DNA of 64,000 nt from Podospora pseudoanserina (Eukaryota; Ascomycota; Sordariomycetes; Sordariales; Podosporaceae). Below, piece by piece: positions 1 through 11,118 of this stretch. Each line of letters begins with the position of its first letter. The stretch's first letter is position 1. Where the stretch lies: NCBI RefSeq assembly GCF_035222485.1, contig NC_085925.1:1364001-1428000 (forward strand). The letters are read 5' to 3'. Under the pieces are notes generated by a model. It searched no databases, had not been told where the DNA came from, and worked only from the letters and a program-made list of their open reading frames with translations. Both the position numbers and the translations under genes were made by a program.

Positions 1-421
1 GACCTGCAAAAACAAGAGAAAAGACCAGATCTCCCCTTGCCACCACTCCAAAAGAAAGCGTCAAAGAGTGGTGGGACGCACCTTTGAGAACGCCAGACAC
101 CCCACCTTCTACACCGACACCCCGAACCCGGGTCACGAGAGCAACCACGGGGACAGCGGCGATGTTCAAGTTTGATGTGCCGGAGCACTTGCCCAGCAGT
201 CCCATGTGCCCTGCCAATCCCAAGAATCCCAAGTCATTGGGGAAGGGGGTCTGCGTGGTAAGTTTTGAATCATGGGAAAGGGGATCGAGTGCTGACCAAG
301 GGAATAGTATCATGGGAGACGACGGAGTTCACGTTTTGGGTTGGCGGGGTCGGATTCTTTGCTTTCTCCGAAGGTTGAGAGGGAGGAGGCGGCTTATGAC
401 GATGGGAGTAATTCTATGTAA
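1..421 (+). CDS. 3' end of an unrecognised conserved fungal protein (partial)
   Basis: The window opens inside an open frame that reads from base 3. It carries a Pro/Thr-rich stretch and then a compact motif, FDVPEHLPSSPMCPANP, followed by GKGVCV. A 50 bp intron (258-307, GTAAGT donor, TAG acceptor, branch-like GCTGAC) restores the continuation YHGRRRSS and a stop at 419-421. Reading straight through the donor instead gives a low-complexity tail, so the spliced version is preferred. The motif resembles the C-terminus of an uncharacterised conserved ascomycete protein I recall only in outline. I assign no function. The 5' end lies outside the window. Confidence 0.6.
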
Positions 422-1114
422 TGCTTGATTGACCACGCGTGGGGATGTTCAAAGAATATTCTGTAGTTCAGTTTCATGGAGCAGCTCCGTTTTTGGATGG
501 CTTTGCTTTAGTGATTACTTTACCCTTACGCGCAGTTGTTCCAGAGATGCGCATGATTGCCTTTGCTGTGTAATTTTTGTTGAACGTTTCATAGTATGGC
601 AAAAACTACAAACAATAGAAAATATCCTGTATTCCGCTTATTCTACCGTGAGCTTTTGGTATTTCTCGGTTGCTCGTCACTAACGAGACTGTTGTTGACT
701 TTTGGGACGGGATTCAGGGGCTGGGAGGAAGAGGCAACCAAATGTGGGGCCTTTCTTGGTCTCTCGAGATTGATCAAAGCTCCTCAAGAACAGACGCTCG
801 GGCCAGTCGTCTCTCTCCAAAGTTTCCAGCCTTTCGATGGCTAAAAGTGGGTCGGAATCTGTCGCGCGGCACGCATCTCTGACCTCTGTCGCGCATCTTT
901 AAACTTCAGCCTTGTCGCCAAACTTACCGACCACCGTGGGGCTCTCTCTTCCTCCCGTCTCGATAATTCTTTTTCCGACGCCGCGCGACATACTTCATCT
1001 GAGGAGGATTTTTTGTTATCGATTTTATTCCCGCCGCCGAACCCACGTCGTATCAATTGACTGCTCAATAAATCTTGGAAACAAACGAAGGTCGACCAAC
1101 CACGATTCGCGAAG
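422..1114. other. Intergenic region with CDC73 5' leader
   Basis: No convincing coding sequence. The last 200 bases are pyrimidine-rich and run into the CDC73 start codon, so they probably hold its promoter and leader. No clear TATA box is visible. Confidence 0.5.
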
Positions 1115-2423
1115 ATGGCCTCCCCGACGACCGATCCCCTTTTGCTGTTTCGGCAATCCATCCGGACGTCGTCACGGATTGTTCCTGTCGCCTCAGCAGA
1201 GTCGAACGACGAGGTTGCGCTGTCGCAGGCGACAAATCTGGTGTTTAGTGATGAGGGGAAGAGGGTGGTGTTGCCGGTGGATGTGCAGAGCAGGTTCATG
1301 AGCTCAGAGGGGAACTTGATTGACCTGCGGTCGATTTATTTTGCGTGGGTGAATAGGGATATCACGATTCCGGAGTATAATGCTGCGGCGGAGAAGCTGA
1401 ATGAGGAGTTGGCTGGGGGGAAGGGGGTGCACAAGTTTCCGTTTGTGGAGAGGTTGAATCTGATTGCTTGGTTGGAGGGGGCGGGGGAGGATACGGAGTA
1501 TATCAAGCCACTTGTTGGGGGGGATGCGCGGAAGGGGGAGGAGGGGGGGAAGGTGGAGAAGGTTGGGGATGATGGGGGGGTGAAGAAGGAGAGGAGGGGC
1601 AAGGGGACGTTGGATCCGAGACTGGCGCAGATTTATGAGGGTGAGAGGAGGATGGGGGATCGGAACAGTGTATTGAGGGGGATAAAGCCTACGGTGGGTG
1701 GTTCTAAGGATGGTGCCTTTTGGGAGTGGAATGCTAATATTTTCTGGGGGGTAGGACTTTTCGCATATTCGCAAGCTGGCTGCGCAGTTCATGACTAGGA
1801 AGCCGACTGGTGGGAGTGGTGATATTCGGTCTAGCACCAACATCAGCAATAACCCATCGCTTGCGCTCAATCAGAAACCGGCTAGGCGCCCGGATCCGAT
1901 TATCCTCTTGTCTCCATCGGCTTCTTCGTTGCTCAGGATGTCGAACGCGAAGGCTTTCCTCGAGGGAGGGAGGTATACGCCTCCTGACCATAGCACACCC
2001 CCAACGATGCTTGCTGTGTCACGTATCATCAAGGACATGGACCCCAACCGACCAATTAGGTTCATTCTTGTGGAGGGTCCGGAGAACTTCAGGCCGGAGT
2101 ACTGGAACCGAGTGGTGGCTGTTTTTACCACGGGCCAGACCTGGCAGTTCAAGAGTTACAAGTGGACGAACCCCGTGGAGCTGTTCAAGCATGTACAGGG
2201 TGTGTATCTGGGGTGGAGAGGGGAGCAGCCTCCTGAGAGCGTGAGGGCGTTTGGGCATAAGGTGCTCGCGTGTTCGGTTGAAAAGTGGAGGGATCCGGGT
2301 CAGCCGGGGGCGGAGCAGAGCCGGTGGAGGGATCGGGAGGTGGTGGAGAGTATTTGGAAGGCGATTGAGACGAATATGAGGGCTAAGGGATGGAGGAAGG
2401 ATGCGGCGCCTACTAGCATTTAG
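1115..2423 (+). CDS. CDC73: Cdc73, Paf1 complex subunit
   Basis: Cdc73/parafibromin is a subunit of the Paf1 complex, which travels with RNA polymerase II and supports elongation-linked histone modification. Exon 1 (1115-1693) opens with the family's N-terminal signature DPLLLFRQSI and includes IDLRSIYFAWVNRDITIPEY. A 61 bp intron (1694-1754) interrupts the sequence GIKPT/DFSHIRKLA, which joins cleanly in phase 0. Exon 2 (1755-2423) contains the C-terminal Ras-like Cdc73 domain from about residue 240 (PIILLSPSASSLL, RFILVEGPENFRPEYWNRVV, TGQTWQFKSYKW). Total 415 residues, usual for fungal Cdc73. The linker around residues 130-165 is rich in Gly, Lys and Glu. The ATG at 1115 is chosen because it immediately precedes the conserved N-terminus. 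Confidence 0.95.
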
Positions 2424-4357
2424 GGATGCTTAGGCCAGTGGTACTGTTTTGGGTGGAGGGTACAGAGCGAGCAAGTTTGGTGGTGGGTCAAGGGAAAATG
2501 GACGAGAGAAAAACGGAAGCAGATTGTAATTGCGTATATGTACAGATATCGCTTGCTCAAGACATAGTATGGCGTTCAGGAAGAGCATTCGGTTATCTTC
2601 TTTTTGTTGGGGGTAGTTTTCTGGGACTGAAATGGGATGTTCTTCTAAGGGCTCATGAAAATGTGTAGCTATAGAGACAAGGGCCATGATAATTTATGAG
2701 GAGTGGGATTGCATCTGATGCTTCTGTATTTAGGAGACATCAGACATCGGTTCGCAAGCCGTGTGTTTGATCAATCCCATACCAGAATATTTGTCTTGCA
2801 ACAGCGGACGCCGCGGCAATAGTATAACGTACGATTGTCTAACCTTTACGCCGTTATTCCAGGTCGAAAGTTCTTCGACGAGAGGGATGCCGTGAGAAGC
2901 TCGTGGCCGTGTACAGGGCGGTTTAATAACTTGGACAAACTCGGAAAAAAGGAGCGGGTGTGACGTTGGACGAGGCCAATATCGCAGTTCGGGGTATCAT
3001 GTTTGCAGAGTTCAGAGCCGCATTACGCGTGGCCTGATGTGATTTGCATGCTCCGGAAATGGGACGAAGGAAAAGATGGAGTGGAACGATAAAGTTAGTT
3101 CGATAGAAGTTTAGGACATATTGGAGTTTCTCTGTGTTTGGCACGAGTAAGTTGTTGTTACTTGATTGTTTTTACCTTATGAGAGAGGAGAGGAAAAGAA
3201 AATTGACAGAGGCGTGTAGTGTGCAGACATGCCGACTGTTAGGGGCAAGCATACCACAACCAGGAGGACGCTAAGCTGCAGGATGGGAATGGGTTTTTCA
3301 ATGATAGGATTACCTCTTGGTCTTGTGAATATGCTTAGGAGGCAGGAGCGTAGAAATAGGATGTTCTCTTTGGTGGGTGATAGAGTTTGATAGCTTAGCT
3401 AAGGTATTGTTTTTTTGTATAAAAAAAAAGGAATAAAAAAGAAACTAGTGAAACCGTGATAAATTCTAGCACAGGTACCTACCTGGAAACAAGAAACCAA
3501 AAGTGGTGATATAGTAGCTGAGTCAAGAAGGATGTCTCAGAATAAATTGCTCTTGGGATATCATGTCTAGTTTTGTGGCTGACATTCAACGGGTACACCC
3601 GCCAGGTGGATGGTGTAATGGTCAGAGGCGTTTGCCTCAAAACCATGCTTAGAGAAACTACCAATTGCACTAAACGGTTCGGTTGGGTCAGGATCGATGG
3701 CTCCTACACCGGGACATTATGCTCCACTGGGTAGGTCTCACGGGTTTGACTCCAGCAGGAGCAGAACTTAGTCTTTTAACATTGTTTTCTAAGCTAGGTA
3801 GGCAGCTTTCTTGCACCAATTGCCTGCTTTAACAAATTGTTTGGCCTACCTACCTACTTTATATTCACTCGCTTTAAGTCCCTTGGTATGCTTGCTACGT
3901 ACCTACATACCTATCTGTCGACTTTTTGAGAATCTACAGCTGGAATGAGAGTGTGCCAGACTTCAGTTTCGCAAAATTCAACTTATCGCAGCAAACGCTG
4001 AAAACAACGACTCCCTTTCGACACATCCATTTTGGAGTATCATATTAAACCTTTTCAGGAGGCTTGTCTGACAGTTGAGAGGTGTGTTTTCTCACCACAA
4101 CGTACCACTATCGACCTCATGCAACCACTCGACTGGACCACTTTCAAGAACAACGTTGCTGTCAACGCAAATAGCAGTCACCACGAAAGCTCCAAAGAGG
4201 ATGTTTTGTGGTAGCAAGTCTCCACGAAAAAGGAGCCATCAATTTGGATGACTATCTAGATAGGTAGGTGAGGCACCTTAGTAGGGAGCAAAGCCCCATT
4301 AAGCTGAGGCATATGATAACCAAGCCCAGCCCAGCCATCCCTCGTGGCACCAGCACT
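2424..4357. other. Intergenic region, 1.9 kb, no gene seen
   Basis: It contains CDC73 3' sequence, short A/T runs near 3410-3445, and a possible tRNA-derived remnant (3600-3770, listed separately). Open frames here are short and show no recognisable protein features. Confidence 0.5.
3600..3772 (+). other. Possible tRNA-derived remnant (A-box and B-box sequences)
   Basis: TGGTGTAATGG near 3611-3621 fits the Pol III A box, and GGTTTGACTCC near 3743-3753 differs from the B box at one base. They are about 130 bp apart, too far for a simple tRNA. Around the second box, TGCTCC (about 3720) can pair with GGAGCA (about 3758), like an acceptor stem, but no anticodon arm fits between. It may be the remains of one or two tRNA genes or of a tRNA-derived SINE. 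The call is weak. Confidence 0.25.
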
Positions 4358-5214
4358 TCAGCAACCACCGACATCCACAGCGACATGCCACTTCTCATCA
4401 ATACGCTCTATCTGTCCCACAACCAAGTCGTCGTTTGGGTCGTCGATACCCCTGTCTACATCGAAGTTGCTAGCACAAATATTCCTTACTCCCTTTGACA
4501 TGAGTAATGCCAGCCTGGAAAACATCAGAGTCGTCAAAAAACTTCCTAGGTAACTTAACTTTGTTGCACTGATTCACGATATAACTTGCGCCGGAGGCGA
4601 TTTCCAGCCAGGAAACCTCTTTCTCGAACTTGTTCTGTAGGTTTCCTTAGGATCAGTAACAGCACACAGCATAGGACCAGAGGGATGATACATACGTTAT
4701 TGCACAGTAGATGGCAGAATAGTATGAGCAGCTAACACGGCCACAGTTTCCGGGTCCTGGGCCATTCTTCGCTGTGCCACTAACCCCCAAAAGGTACCGG
4801 ATCCCTTCACGGATGCGAGCGGTATCGGCGGAGAAAGGGGGGAAGTTGGGATTTGTGCAGTTGGTCGGGTCGAAGTTGATGCGCAAGGGCTTGGAATCGG
4901 CCTTTACGCCGAAGAGGGCAGAGTGGGCGGCATGATGGGCGGCAGACTGGGCCAGGAGGGCGGCGTTCCAGCCGGAGTAATCGTTCTCCATCTTGGCGAC
5001 GGCCTGCTCGATGGTGCCGGTGAAGCTGACGGTAGCGCTGCTCTTATTAGCAGGGTTGATGGGGAGATTCCAGGTAACATCGGGAATGTTGTCAGGGAGA
5101 GTATAATCCTGGGCAATCTGTCTCGCATGTTAATAATGCTTCAAAGAAAGGGCTGAGATGTCATACCCCGAAGAAAGCCAGGGCGCTGGCCACGAGAGTG
5201 ATGATGGAAATCAT
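4358..5214 (-). pseudogene. Small secreted Cys-rich protein family, copy A1 (probably disrupted)
   Basis: First member of a five-copy family in this window. Exon 1 (5214-5167) encodes a signal peptide core, MISIITLVASALAFFG, and ends at a GTATGA donor. Exon 2 starts at 5117 with IAQDYTLPDNIPDV and carries the family blocks LPIN, TGTIEQAVAKMENDYSGW and GNCGRVSCS, ending near 4696 at GTATGT. Exon 3 starts at 4634 (NKFEKEVSWLEIA). A last exon appears to end with GQIERIDEKWHVAVDVGGC and a stop at 4358-4360, matching the D-x-W...V...C tail of the other copies. As I read it, the frame does not run unbroken through the 3' part (about one break), so this is either a decayed gene or one spliced in a way I did not find. 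Upstream are TATATATA (5333-5341) and a GTGAGC box (5351-5359 on the opposite strand). Function is unknown; effector-like secretion is an inference. Confidence 0.55.
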
Positions 5215-5332
5215 CTTGTGATAATATGTTGATTGCCTCTGGGCTTGGTGAAGAGAGGGGAAGACTGGGATTCTGGTAGAGATGAGTTGTATAGAAGAAG
5301 AAAAAGGAGAACTCAGCGAGGGAGAAGGCGAG

Positions 5333-5359
5333 ATATATATACTACTTACTGTAGCTCAC
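5333..5359 (-). promoter_or_regulatory. Core promoter of copy A1: GTGAGC box plus TATA
   Basis: On the minus strand GTGAGCTAC (starting 5359) lies 18 bp upstream of TATATATA (starting 5341), which is 127 bp before the ATG. The same box and spacing recur upstream of the other copies of this gene family. No other function is known to me for the box. Confidence 0.5.
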
Positions 5360-5913
5360 AGGGTGGATATTGGAGCACATGAGCTGTTTGTATTCACTTG
5401 TTGGCAAACCGAAGAGGGTTGCTCTCAAATGGTAGGCAATGGCTCCCTGCTCCTGCTCACCTATAAGGATCCGTTGGTTATCGGACGATGCGGTAAGAGC
5501 AGCAACATAGATGTGTTTGTTGAGCTCGGTATAGATGGGATGGTACCCAGGTAGGAGCATAAGGTCTGCCAAGAGTTAATCCGGATCAGGTGAGTTCGGT
5601 ATCGGTGAGTTGGTATCCAAGTAGGAGCAGAGTTCTAAGAAAAGCCGGTGAATCTGGAGCAATAAGATACCGCCCCTCTGTTCGACAACGGAATCATCTG
5701 CTACGGGCGTAGGGACAGAGAGCGACCACCTCTCAAGCATGTGACAAAAGTTGAAATAAAATCGGGGACATGACAAAGTTTTGGCACCTTTGATAATATC
5801 TTCTTCGAGAAAAGGCATCAATTTGTGTTAATCTCTATCTAATGTGGAAGCACCCAGAGATCCCAGAATCACAGACGACCTCAGCCAAAGCCATGCCTCA
5901 TTGTGCCAAGCCC

Positions 5914-6667
5914 TTAGCACCAATCCCCGCGAACGACGACATACCAGCCGTCGTCAAAATCAGCATGTCCCTCGACGGTCATATCTCCCTCTACAAAGGT
6001 TTTGTCAGCACAGATACGCCCACTATCCTTAAGAGGAGTGATAGACTTGCGCTTGCTGCATTGGTCAACAACATACTATGCGGCACCAGCGATCTGAGTC
6101 CACTGGAGCTCCTTGTAGAAATTGTTCTGCAGAGCCCCTGAGGTTAGGCAACCGAAAAGCACGCGCGGACGAGAAAACATACGTTATTACACCAAATGAT
6201 GGCAGAGTTCCACGAGCAGCTAACGCGGCCGCAGTTCTCAGGCCCTGGACCATTGACAGCCGTGCCAGAAAGACGGGACAGATACATGACACCGATCCCA
6301 ATCTGGGTTCTCTTAGCATCGCCATCCCCGTGGACGTTACAGTCATGTTTGATGGGAATGTCGGTCTTGTCACCGGCCGGACTGGAGATGGGGTCCTGGG
6401 CCATGAAGGTCTCGTTCCAGCCCGGATAGTCGTTTTCCATCTTGGCAACAGCTTGCTCGATAGTGCCGGTAATGGTTACGGTAGCGCTGTTATCGTCGGC
6501 GGGATTGATGGGCAGGTTCCAGATAACATTGCGGACATCTTCAGCGACGGAGACGTGGACAAGCTGTCTTCTGGTTAGTAATATCTTAATAAATGCCTAA
6601 AGAAATGAAGAGGTATTACTCTTAAGAGAGCCAGAGCGCTGGTAGCGAAGGTGATGAGGGAAATCAT
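5914..6667 (-). pseudogene. Small secreted Cys-rich protein family, copy A2 (probably disrupted)
   Basis: Exon 1 (6667-6620) encodes the signal peptide MISLITFATSALALLR. Exon 2 (6563-6183) contains VIWNLPINPADDNSATVTIT, then TGTIEQAVAKMENDYPGW, ENCGRVSCSWNSAIIWCNN, and ends at a GTATGT donor. Exon 3 (6126-5914) contains NNFYKELQWTQIA and the family tail GHADFDDGWYVVVRGDWC before the stop. Exon positions match copy A1. One break interrupts the frame in the last exon as I read it. The neighbours A1 and A3 lie 700-800 bp away in the same orientation, indicating tandem duplication. A GTGGGC box and TATAC lie upstream. The role is unknown; it is most like a small secreted effector-type protein. 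Confidence 0.6.
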
Positions 6668-6753
6668 CTTGTAAACCGTGAGGTGTCAGGTTGTCTGTGA
6701 AACTTTTATTGTTTTTGGTGAAAATGGGAAACTCAGTCCAGAACGTCGAAGAT

Positions 6754-6776
6754 GTATACTGCTACCTGAAGCCCAC
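6754..6776 (-). promoter_or_regulatory. Core promoter of copy A2: GTGGGC box plus TATA
   Basis: GTGGGCTTC begins at 6776 and TATAC at 6758 on the minus strand, again 18 bp apart and 91 bp before the ATG. The layout matches copies A1 and A3. Confidence 0.5.
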
Positions 6777-7462
6777 CAAGGATCTGGCTGGAGCACCCGA
6801 TGATGGCCTCTGCCCACTGCCAACTTTCTGGTAGGTATAGCATCCATTATCTGCCAGCTCTCGAAGAAAGTCTCCACCTAAGGCAACATGTGTAGGGCTC
6901 GTGATCCCTTCTGTTCAGATGATGACGTGCAACTTGCTCGTTGAGGCTAATATCTTGTTGAATCAAGAAGCAGGAGCATGCTGAGTGGCGGAAACCCGTT
7001 TTTTGTTCTTGATAAGCAAACTCCACGGTATACAGGTAAGAGGTTGGGCGTAGCTCCTCTTTCGTCGGTGTGCCTCCTGTGGACTTTGACCAACATCTCA
7101 AAACACTAACCTCGTTCCCAAACCAAGGCTATCAAACTCTCGTTTGTGAGCTGTGTATCTTAGATACCTTGGTCATGATCTGCGGGAGGACATGGGTTGA
7201 CCCAAGGGCTCGTGTCGCAATATTCTGACTTACGGCGCTGAGTAATGTCTAATCGGGTCGTACTTGCCTTACCGGCAGTAACTTTGGGTGCTTCCACCTT
7301 CTCCCCAAGCGCCTTCCTTCCTGCCTTAGGCCTTGATAACAACTGTGAATTCACAAGGAAGGTACGAGACGGTTCTGGACCTTCCTTCACTTTTGGTTTC
7401 AATACAACATGGTTATCACTCAGCAAAGTCAGAGAAACCCATTCCCATGAAAGACAATTTAT

Positions 7463-8236
7463 TAGTTCCCCCCAATATCTAGATGCTCTTCGCAATACTT
7501 TAACACTGAGAAATGCTCTTTGCGGACGATGACTTCCCACTTATCATCGTAATCGACATGCCGTCTCATCACGTTGACATTGACTAAAACCCACGTTAGT
7601 CGAATCCGCTTCTTACCCAGCCAAAGTCGGTAACAACACAGAGAACTTACCGTTAAACCAGCATTTATAGGTTATATCACGGGCAGCATCGGCAATGTCA
7701 TTCCACTCAAGCTCCCTCTCAACGTCATCCTACACCTCACATGTCAGAAACCAGCCAAACAAAATCCTTCCATAGGAACCCACCTTGTTGCACCAGATAA
7801 TGGTGGAATTCCACGAGCAGCTCACACGGCCGCAGTTGTCGGGCCCAGCTCCGTCTTCGCCGTGCCAGGAACTTTACGGAGGTATTGAATCCCGTCCCTG
7901 ATGGCGCCTCTGTTAGTCCAGCCTTCATGGTCAGGACGGCAGTTGAAGGTGCCATTTTGAAGAGGCTCCTCATCATCTCTATCGCCATCAGAGGGGTGAG
8001 GGTCCCTCGCCATGAAGGTAGCGTTCCACCCGGGATAGTCAGTATCCATCTTGGCAACGGCATTTTCGATGGTGCCGGTGATGGTTATGGTGGCGCTGTT
8101 GGGGTCGTTAAGGTTAATGGGGAGGTGGAGGCGTGGGCGACCTGATTGCCATGTTAGCATGGTTTTTGATAGAATGAAGGGTACATACTCCAAGGAGCGC
8201 CAGGGCGCTGGCGGCGAGGGTGTTGAAGGAGAGCAT
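7463..8236 (-). pseudogene. Small secreted Cys-rich protein family, copy A3 (disrupted, promoter split off)
   Basis: Exon 1 starts at 8236 with a signal peptide (MLSFNTLAASALALLG) and a GTATGT donor. Exon 2 holds LHLPINLNDPNSATITITG, TGTIENAVAKMDTDYPGW and a recognisable NCGRVSCSWNSTIIWCNK end. Further exons hold DDVERELEWNDIADAARDI and, after a GTAAGT intron, HVDYDDKWEVIVRKE. The usual terminal Cys is absent and the frame runs on to a stop at 7463. The reading frame seems broken in more than one place. A Fot1-like transposon (8248-11039) sits 11 bp upstream of the ATG, and the family promoter motif is found only beyond it, at 11093-11118. This copy is therefore probably dead. Confidence 0.55.
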
Positions 8237-8247
8237 CTCGTGATATA
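8237..8247. other. 11 bp remnant of A3 leader next to transposon
   Basis: These bases separate the A3 start codon from the TA target site and the transposon terminal repeat. They are all that remains of the A3 leader on this side. Confidence 0.5.
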
Positions 8248-11039
8248 GGTTGGATGACATGGAAATGGGCCACCCACGGTAATGGACCACGCCCCCACAC
8301 CAGCCACACAACCTTGATGAGATTACCCCTGAATGCTCACACTGGCCACAACAAGACTAATATTGGGTCAATTTCTATGGGAGTTATACCAAAACGAAGC
8401 TCAATCACTAGTCTGAGTCAGACATTTCGTCTGCTTCCCTCTTGCGCCGAGTTTGAACCCGATGACGTGCGCTGCGCCGCACAGGCTCGGCTGGCACCGG
8501 CTGCTCCACATCCTCTTTGGGCACCGTTTCTTCCACCACCACCCTCCCTTCAATTTGGGCCTCTTCCAGTTCACAGAGCTTTATAAACTTGGAATTCGAA
8601 TTTTTTCTATTTAACTTGCGCCTTTTCCTTGCTTTTTAGGCCTTGTGGGCATTCTGTTACTGCCTTGCCGCATTAGCCTTGTAGATCGATATCTCTAATC
8701 TTAAGGTAAAATATAGTACTAGTAAGATTCCTTACGGTAAGACGTTTTCCCGCCTCCGTAGCGTTGTTGAGTAGGTTCCTGACCTCTCTGGCTACCAAGG
8801 AGTCTCCTACGGTACGGAAAGTAGGTAGTATGGAAGAGAGATCTAACGGCACCGCAGGGACTACCGCTTAGCTTAAAGAGAGTAGTTTACGCTTACGTAT
8901 GGGCTATAGGCCTATTTTACGCTAACCGCTAGTAATATTTTCTTTCCTAAAGCTTTACTTACGGATAAAGTGTTAAAATATAGCTTTTGTTTGTAGATTT
9001 TACAGTATATCTAAGCCCTGTATATTACAGGGCCTTAAAGGCAATATAATGGCTTGAATCAGCCGTGTTTAGGGACTACAGTTACCAGAACGCAAGCTCG
9101 GCCTCCGGAAGCAATCCGAGGTCCCGGAAAGCCAAACGCTAAGGCCGGTGCCCTGCAGTGGTCAAACGGTAGCGCAACGTAGCCTGTAACGTGGCCCCTA
9201 ACCTTATATTTGGTTAGCGTATTTAGCGGGCGTTCGGGCCCGGGAACGAAGTCACTTTCGGAGAGTGAGTAAAGCACCGATAGCCTATAAGACCTTTGCC
9301 TCACACCCTATCTACTATAGTATTTTTTAGTCTACAAGGTTCAATTTAATATACTGGTTCACTACACTCATTAGTGCCTCACAAGCCTATGTTACAGTGA
9401 TTCTCTTTTATATATTATAGGGCGCCGCCCCTATAATCCTCCTTCCTTTAGTGCCACGGCAACTGTCGAATGCTGCAGTCAAAGTCTTCTTCGCTCTTAG
9501 TGAAATGGTGAGAAAATATATAAACCAACCATAACACTATAAATATACCTTTAACAGAGTCTCTGAATGAACACACCTGCGTAATAGTGGCTCGCTCGCA
9601 GGCCGCACTCCACGTAGGATAAAGAAAAGACTCTATGGGCTTGCAGACCATATAATAAGCACCTGATCGGCCTGATTAGAGGGCCAGAATTGCCTGCACG
9701 CGTGCAAGGCATAAAATATAAAGAAATAAAAGTCGATGTCTTGTCTAAAATAGAATGTCCGAAGTAGACCGCTTATATATATGACTCCTGAACCCCTAAA
9801 TCCCCCGAGAGCTCCACTTCCTTACGCAAACCCTCAGGCCTATAGCCGCACCCTAAACTAATAGTTCCGTAATATGTAATTTAAATTTATATTTACGGTA
9901 TCTTATGTTTATATTAAAATATCTTATTATGCACTATTTAGCTGCACTGAAATAATTATTAGAAGTTACTTTTAAGCTGTATCCCTTTCAGAAGTTTTGT
10001 ACAGGGGTTTGTTATATAAAGTCGTTAGTAGTATAAGAGTTATATTAATTATAAATAAAAGATATAGTTTTAATAAGTCCTTTAGTTAGATCTTTTAAAT
10101 AAATACTACTTTAAACTCTTCATAGTAAAGTCGTTATTATTCGATAATATAATTATATATTAATCTTTATCGAATTAGTCTTTAAATTATTATTTTTAAA
10201 AGTCTTTATTTTAGAAAATAATTTCAGGGGAAAAGACTTTCCCGTTCTAGAAGATACACTTTAGTATAATAGTCTAGGTCTTTTTTCCGTTCTATTTAAC
10301 GTATATGGACTTTTTACCCCTGATTAAAAATCTTATAATTAAGCTGTTTTTACTTTAACTTTTTATTGTATCTATTTTATTATAATAATATTTATTTTTA
10401 AAGTTAATTTAATTAACGGTAAAATATAAGTTAAAAAACTTATTAATATTTTCAGGAGTAGTTTTATTAATTTTAGCGTAATTAATTTTCTTTTCTACTT
10501 TTGTTTTAATATTAGAATAACAGTTTATAAAACAGAGTACCTAGTGCTTTCTAAAGGAGCCGATATTACTTTGTTTAGCTAGTATATTAGCTACTAAAGC
10601 TTTTATATTAGTATAGGTTAAAGTATAACCAAGGTTTTTCTAACTAAGGATCCATCAAACAATATGGTTTTTCTGCCCTTAAGAGAGCCTCTATTGGCTT
10701 TTATGGGCCAGTTTCGGAAGCTGGGTCCCTAGAATGCGGTTCCTCAGTATTAAACGTGGAATCCCGTGCTTATCGGACGCTTGGCGCTGGCTCATACCAG
10801 CAAGAATATCTTGTTCGGCATTTCTGAGATCTTCCTCGGTATATTTGGCCATTGATGGGTACCTGGAGCAAAAAAAATAAAAATAAAAGGACCATTTTTG
10901 ACCTCTGGGGGTGGAATATAAGGTTGTGGTTGCATTAGGGGGGGAAGGGTTGTTGAGGGTTTAGCGTGGGGAATTGCACTGGTAAGTTCAAGCTATGTGG
11001 TCCATTACCGTGGGTGGCTCATTTCCAGGTTATCCAACC
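8248..11039 (-). mobile_element. Fot1/pogo-like DNA transposon, copy 2, RIP-mutated with internal foreign block
   Basis: Both ends carry a terminal inverted repeat of about 45 bp (GGTTGGATGACATGGAAATG at the left; near-identical inverted at the right end), flanked by the TA duplication typical of pogo elements (8246-8247 and 11040-11041). On the minus strand near 10,850 the N-terminal helix-turn-helix start MAKYTEEDLRNAEQDILAG is readable, as in copy 1. The first 330 bp and last 400 bp resemble copy 1 closely. The interior, about 8580-10,640, is AT-rich with pervasive C-to-T/G-to-A change relative to copy 1, as RIP would produce. About 1 kb (roughly 8985-10,010) has no counterpart in copy 1, which explains the 2.8 kb length against 1.94 kb. 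It cannot encode a working transposase. Confidence 0.85.
8985..10010. repeat. Block without counterpart inside transposon copy 2, with two palindromes
   Basis: Aligning copy 2 to copy 1 by eye, homology stops near 8985 and resumes near 10,010. The middle (about 9030-9850) has normal base composition, unlike the AT-rich flanks. Two strong inverted repeats occur: CCCTGTATATTACAGGG (about 9015-9031) and ATTATAGGG/CCCTATAAT around CGCCGC (about 9414-9437). They may be ends of a small nested element. No protein is recognised. Confidence 0.45.
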
Positions 11040-11092
11040 TACAGGTTGCTGCTGAGGATTACGAGAAAGCGCTTGAGATATTACACGCCCGG

Positions 11093-11118
11093 ATTATATA
11101 TCTATGGATGGAGCCCAC
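11093..11118 (-). promoter_or_regulatory. Stranded core promoter of copy A3
   Basis: On the minus strand GTGGGCTCC begins at 11118 and TATATAAT at 11100, the same 18 bp spacing as upstream of copies A1 and A2. Without the 2.8 kb transposon, this TATA would lie about 70 bp before the A3 start codon, similar to the other copies. Confidence 0.5.

Noticed and set aside
9059-9304. 81-codon frame in the block nested in transposon copy 2
   Set aside because: Starts inside a repeat of unknown type, no recognisable domain; base composition alone explains the open frame.
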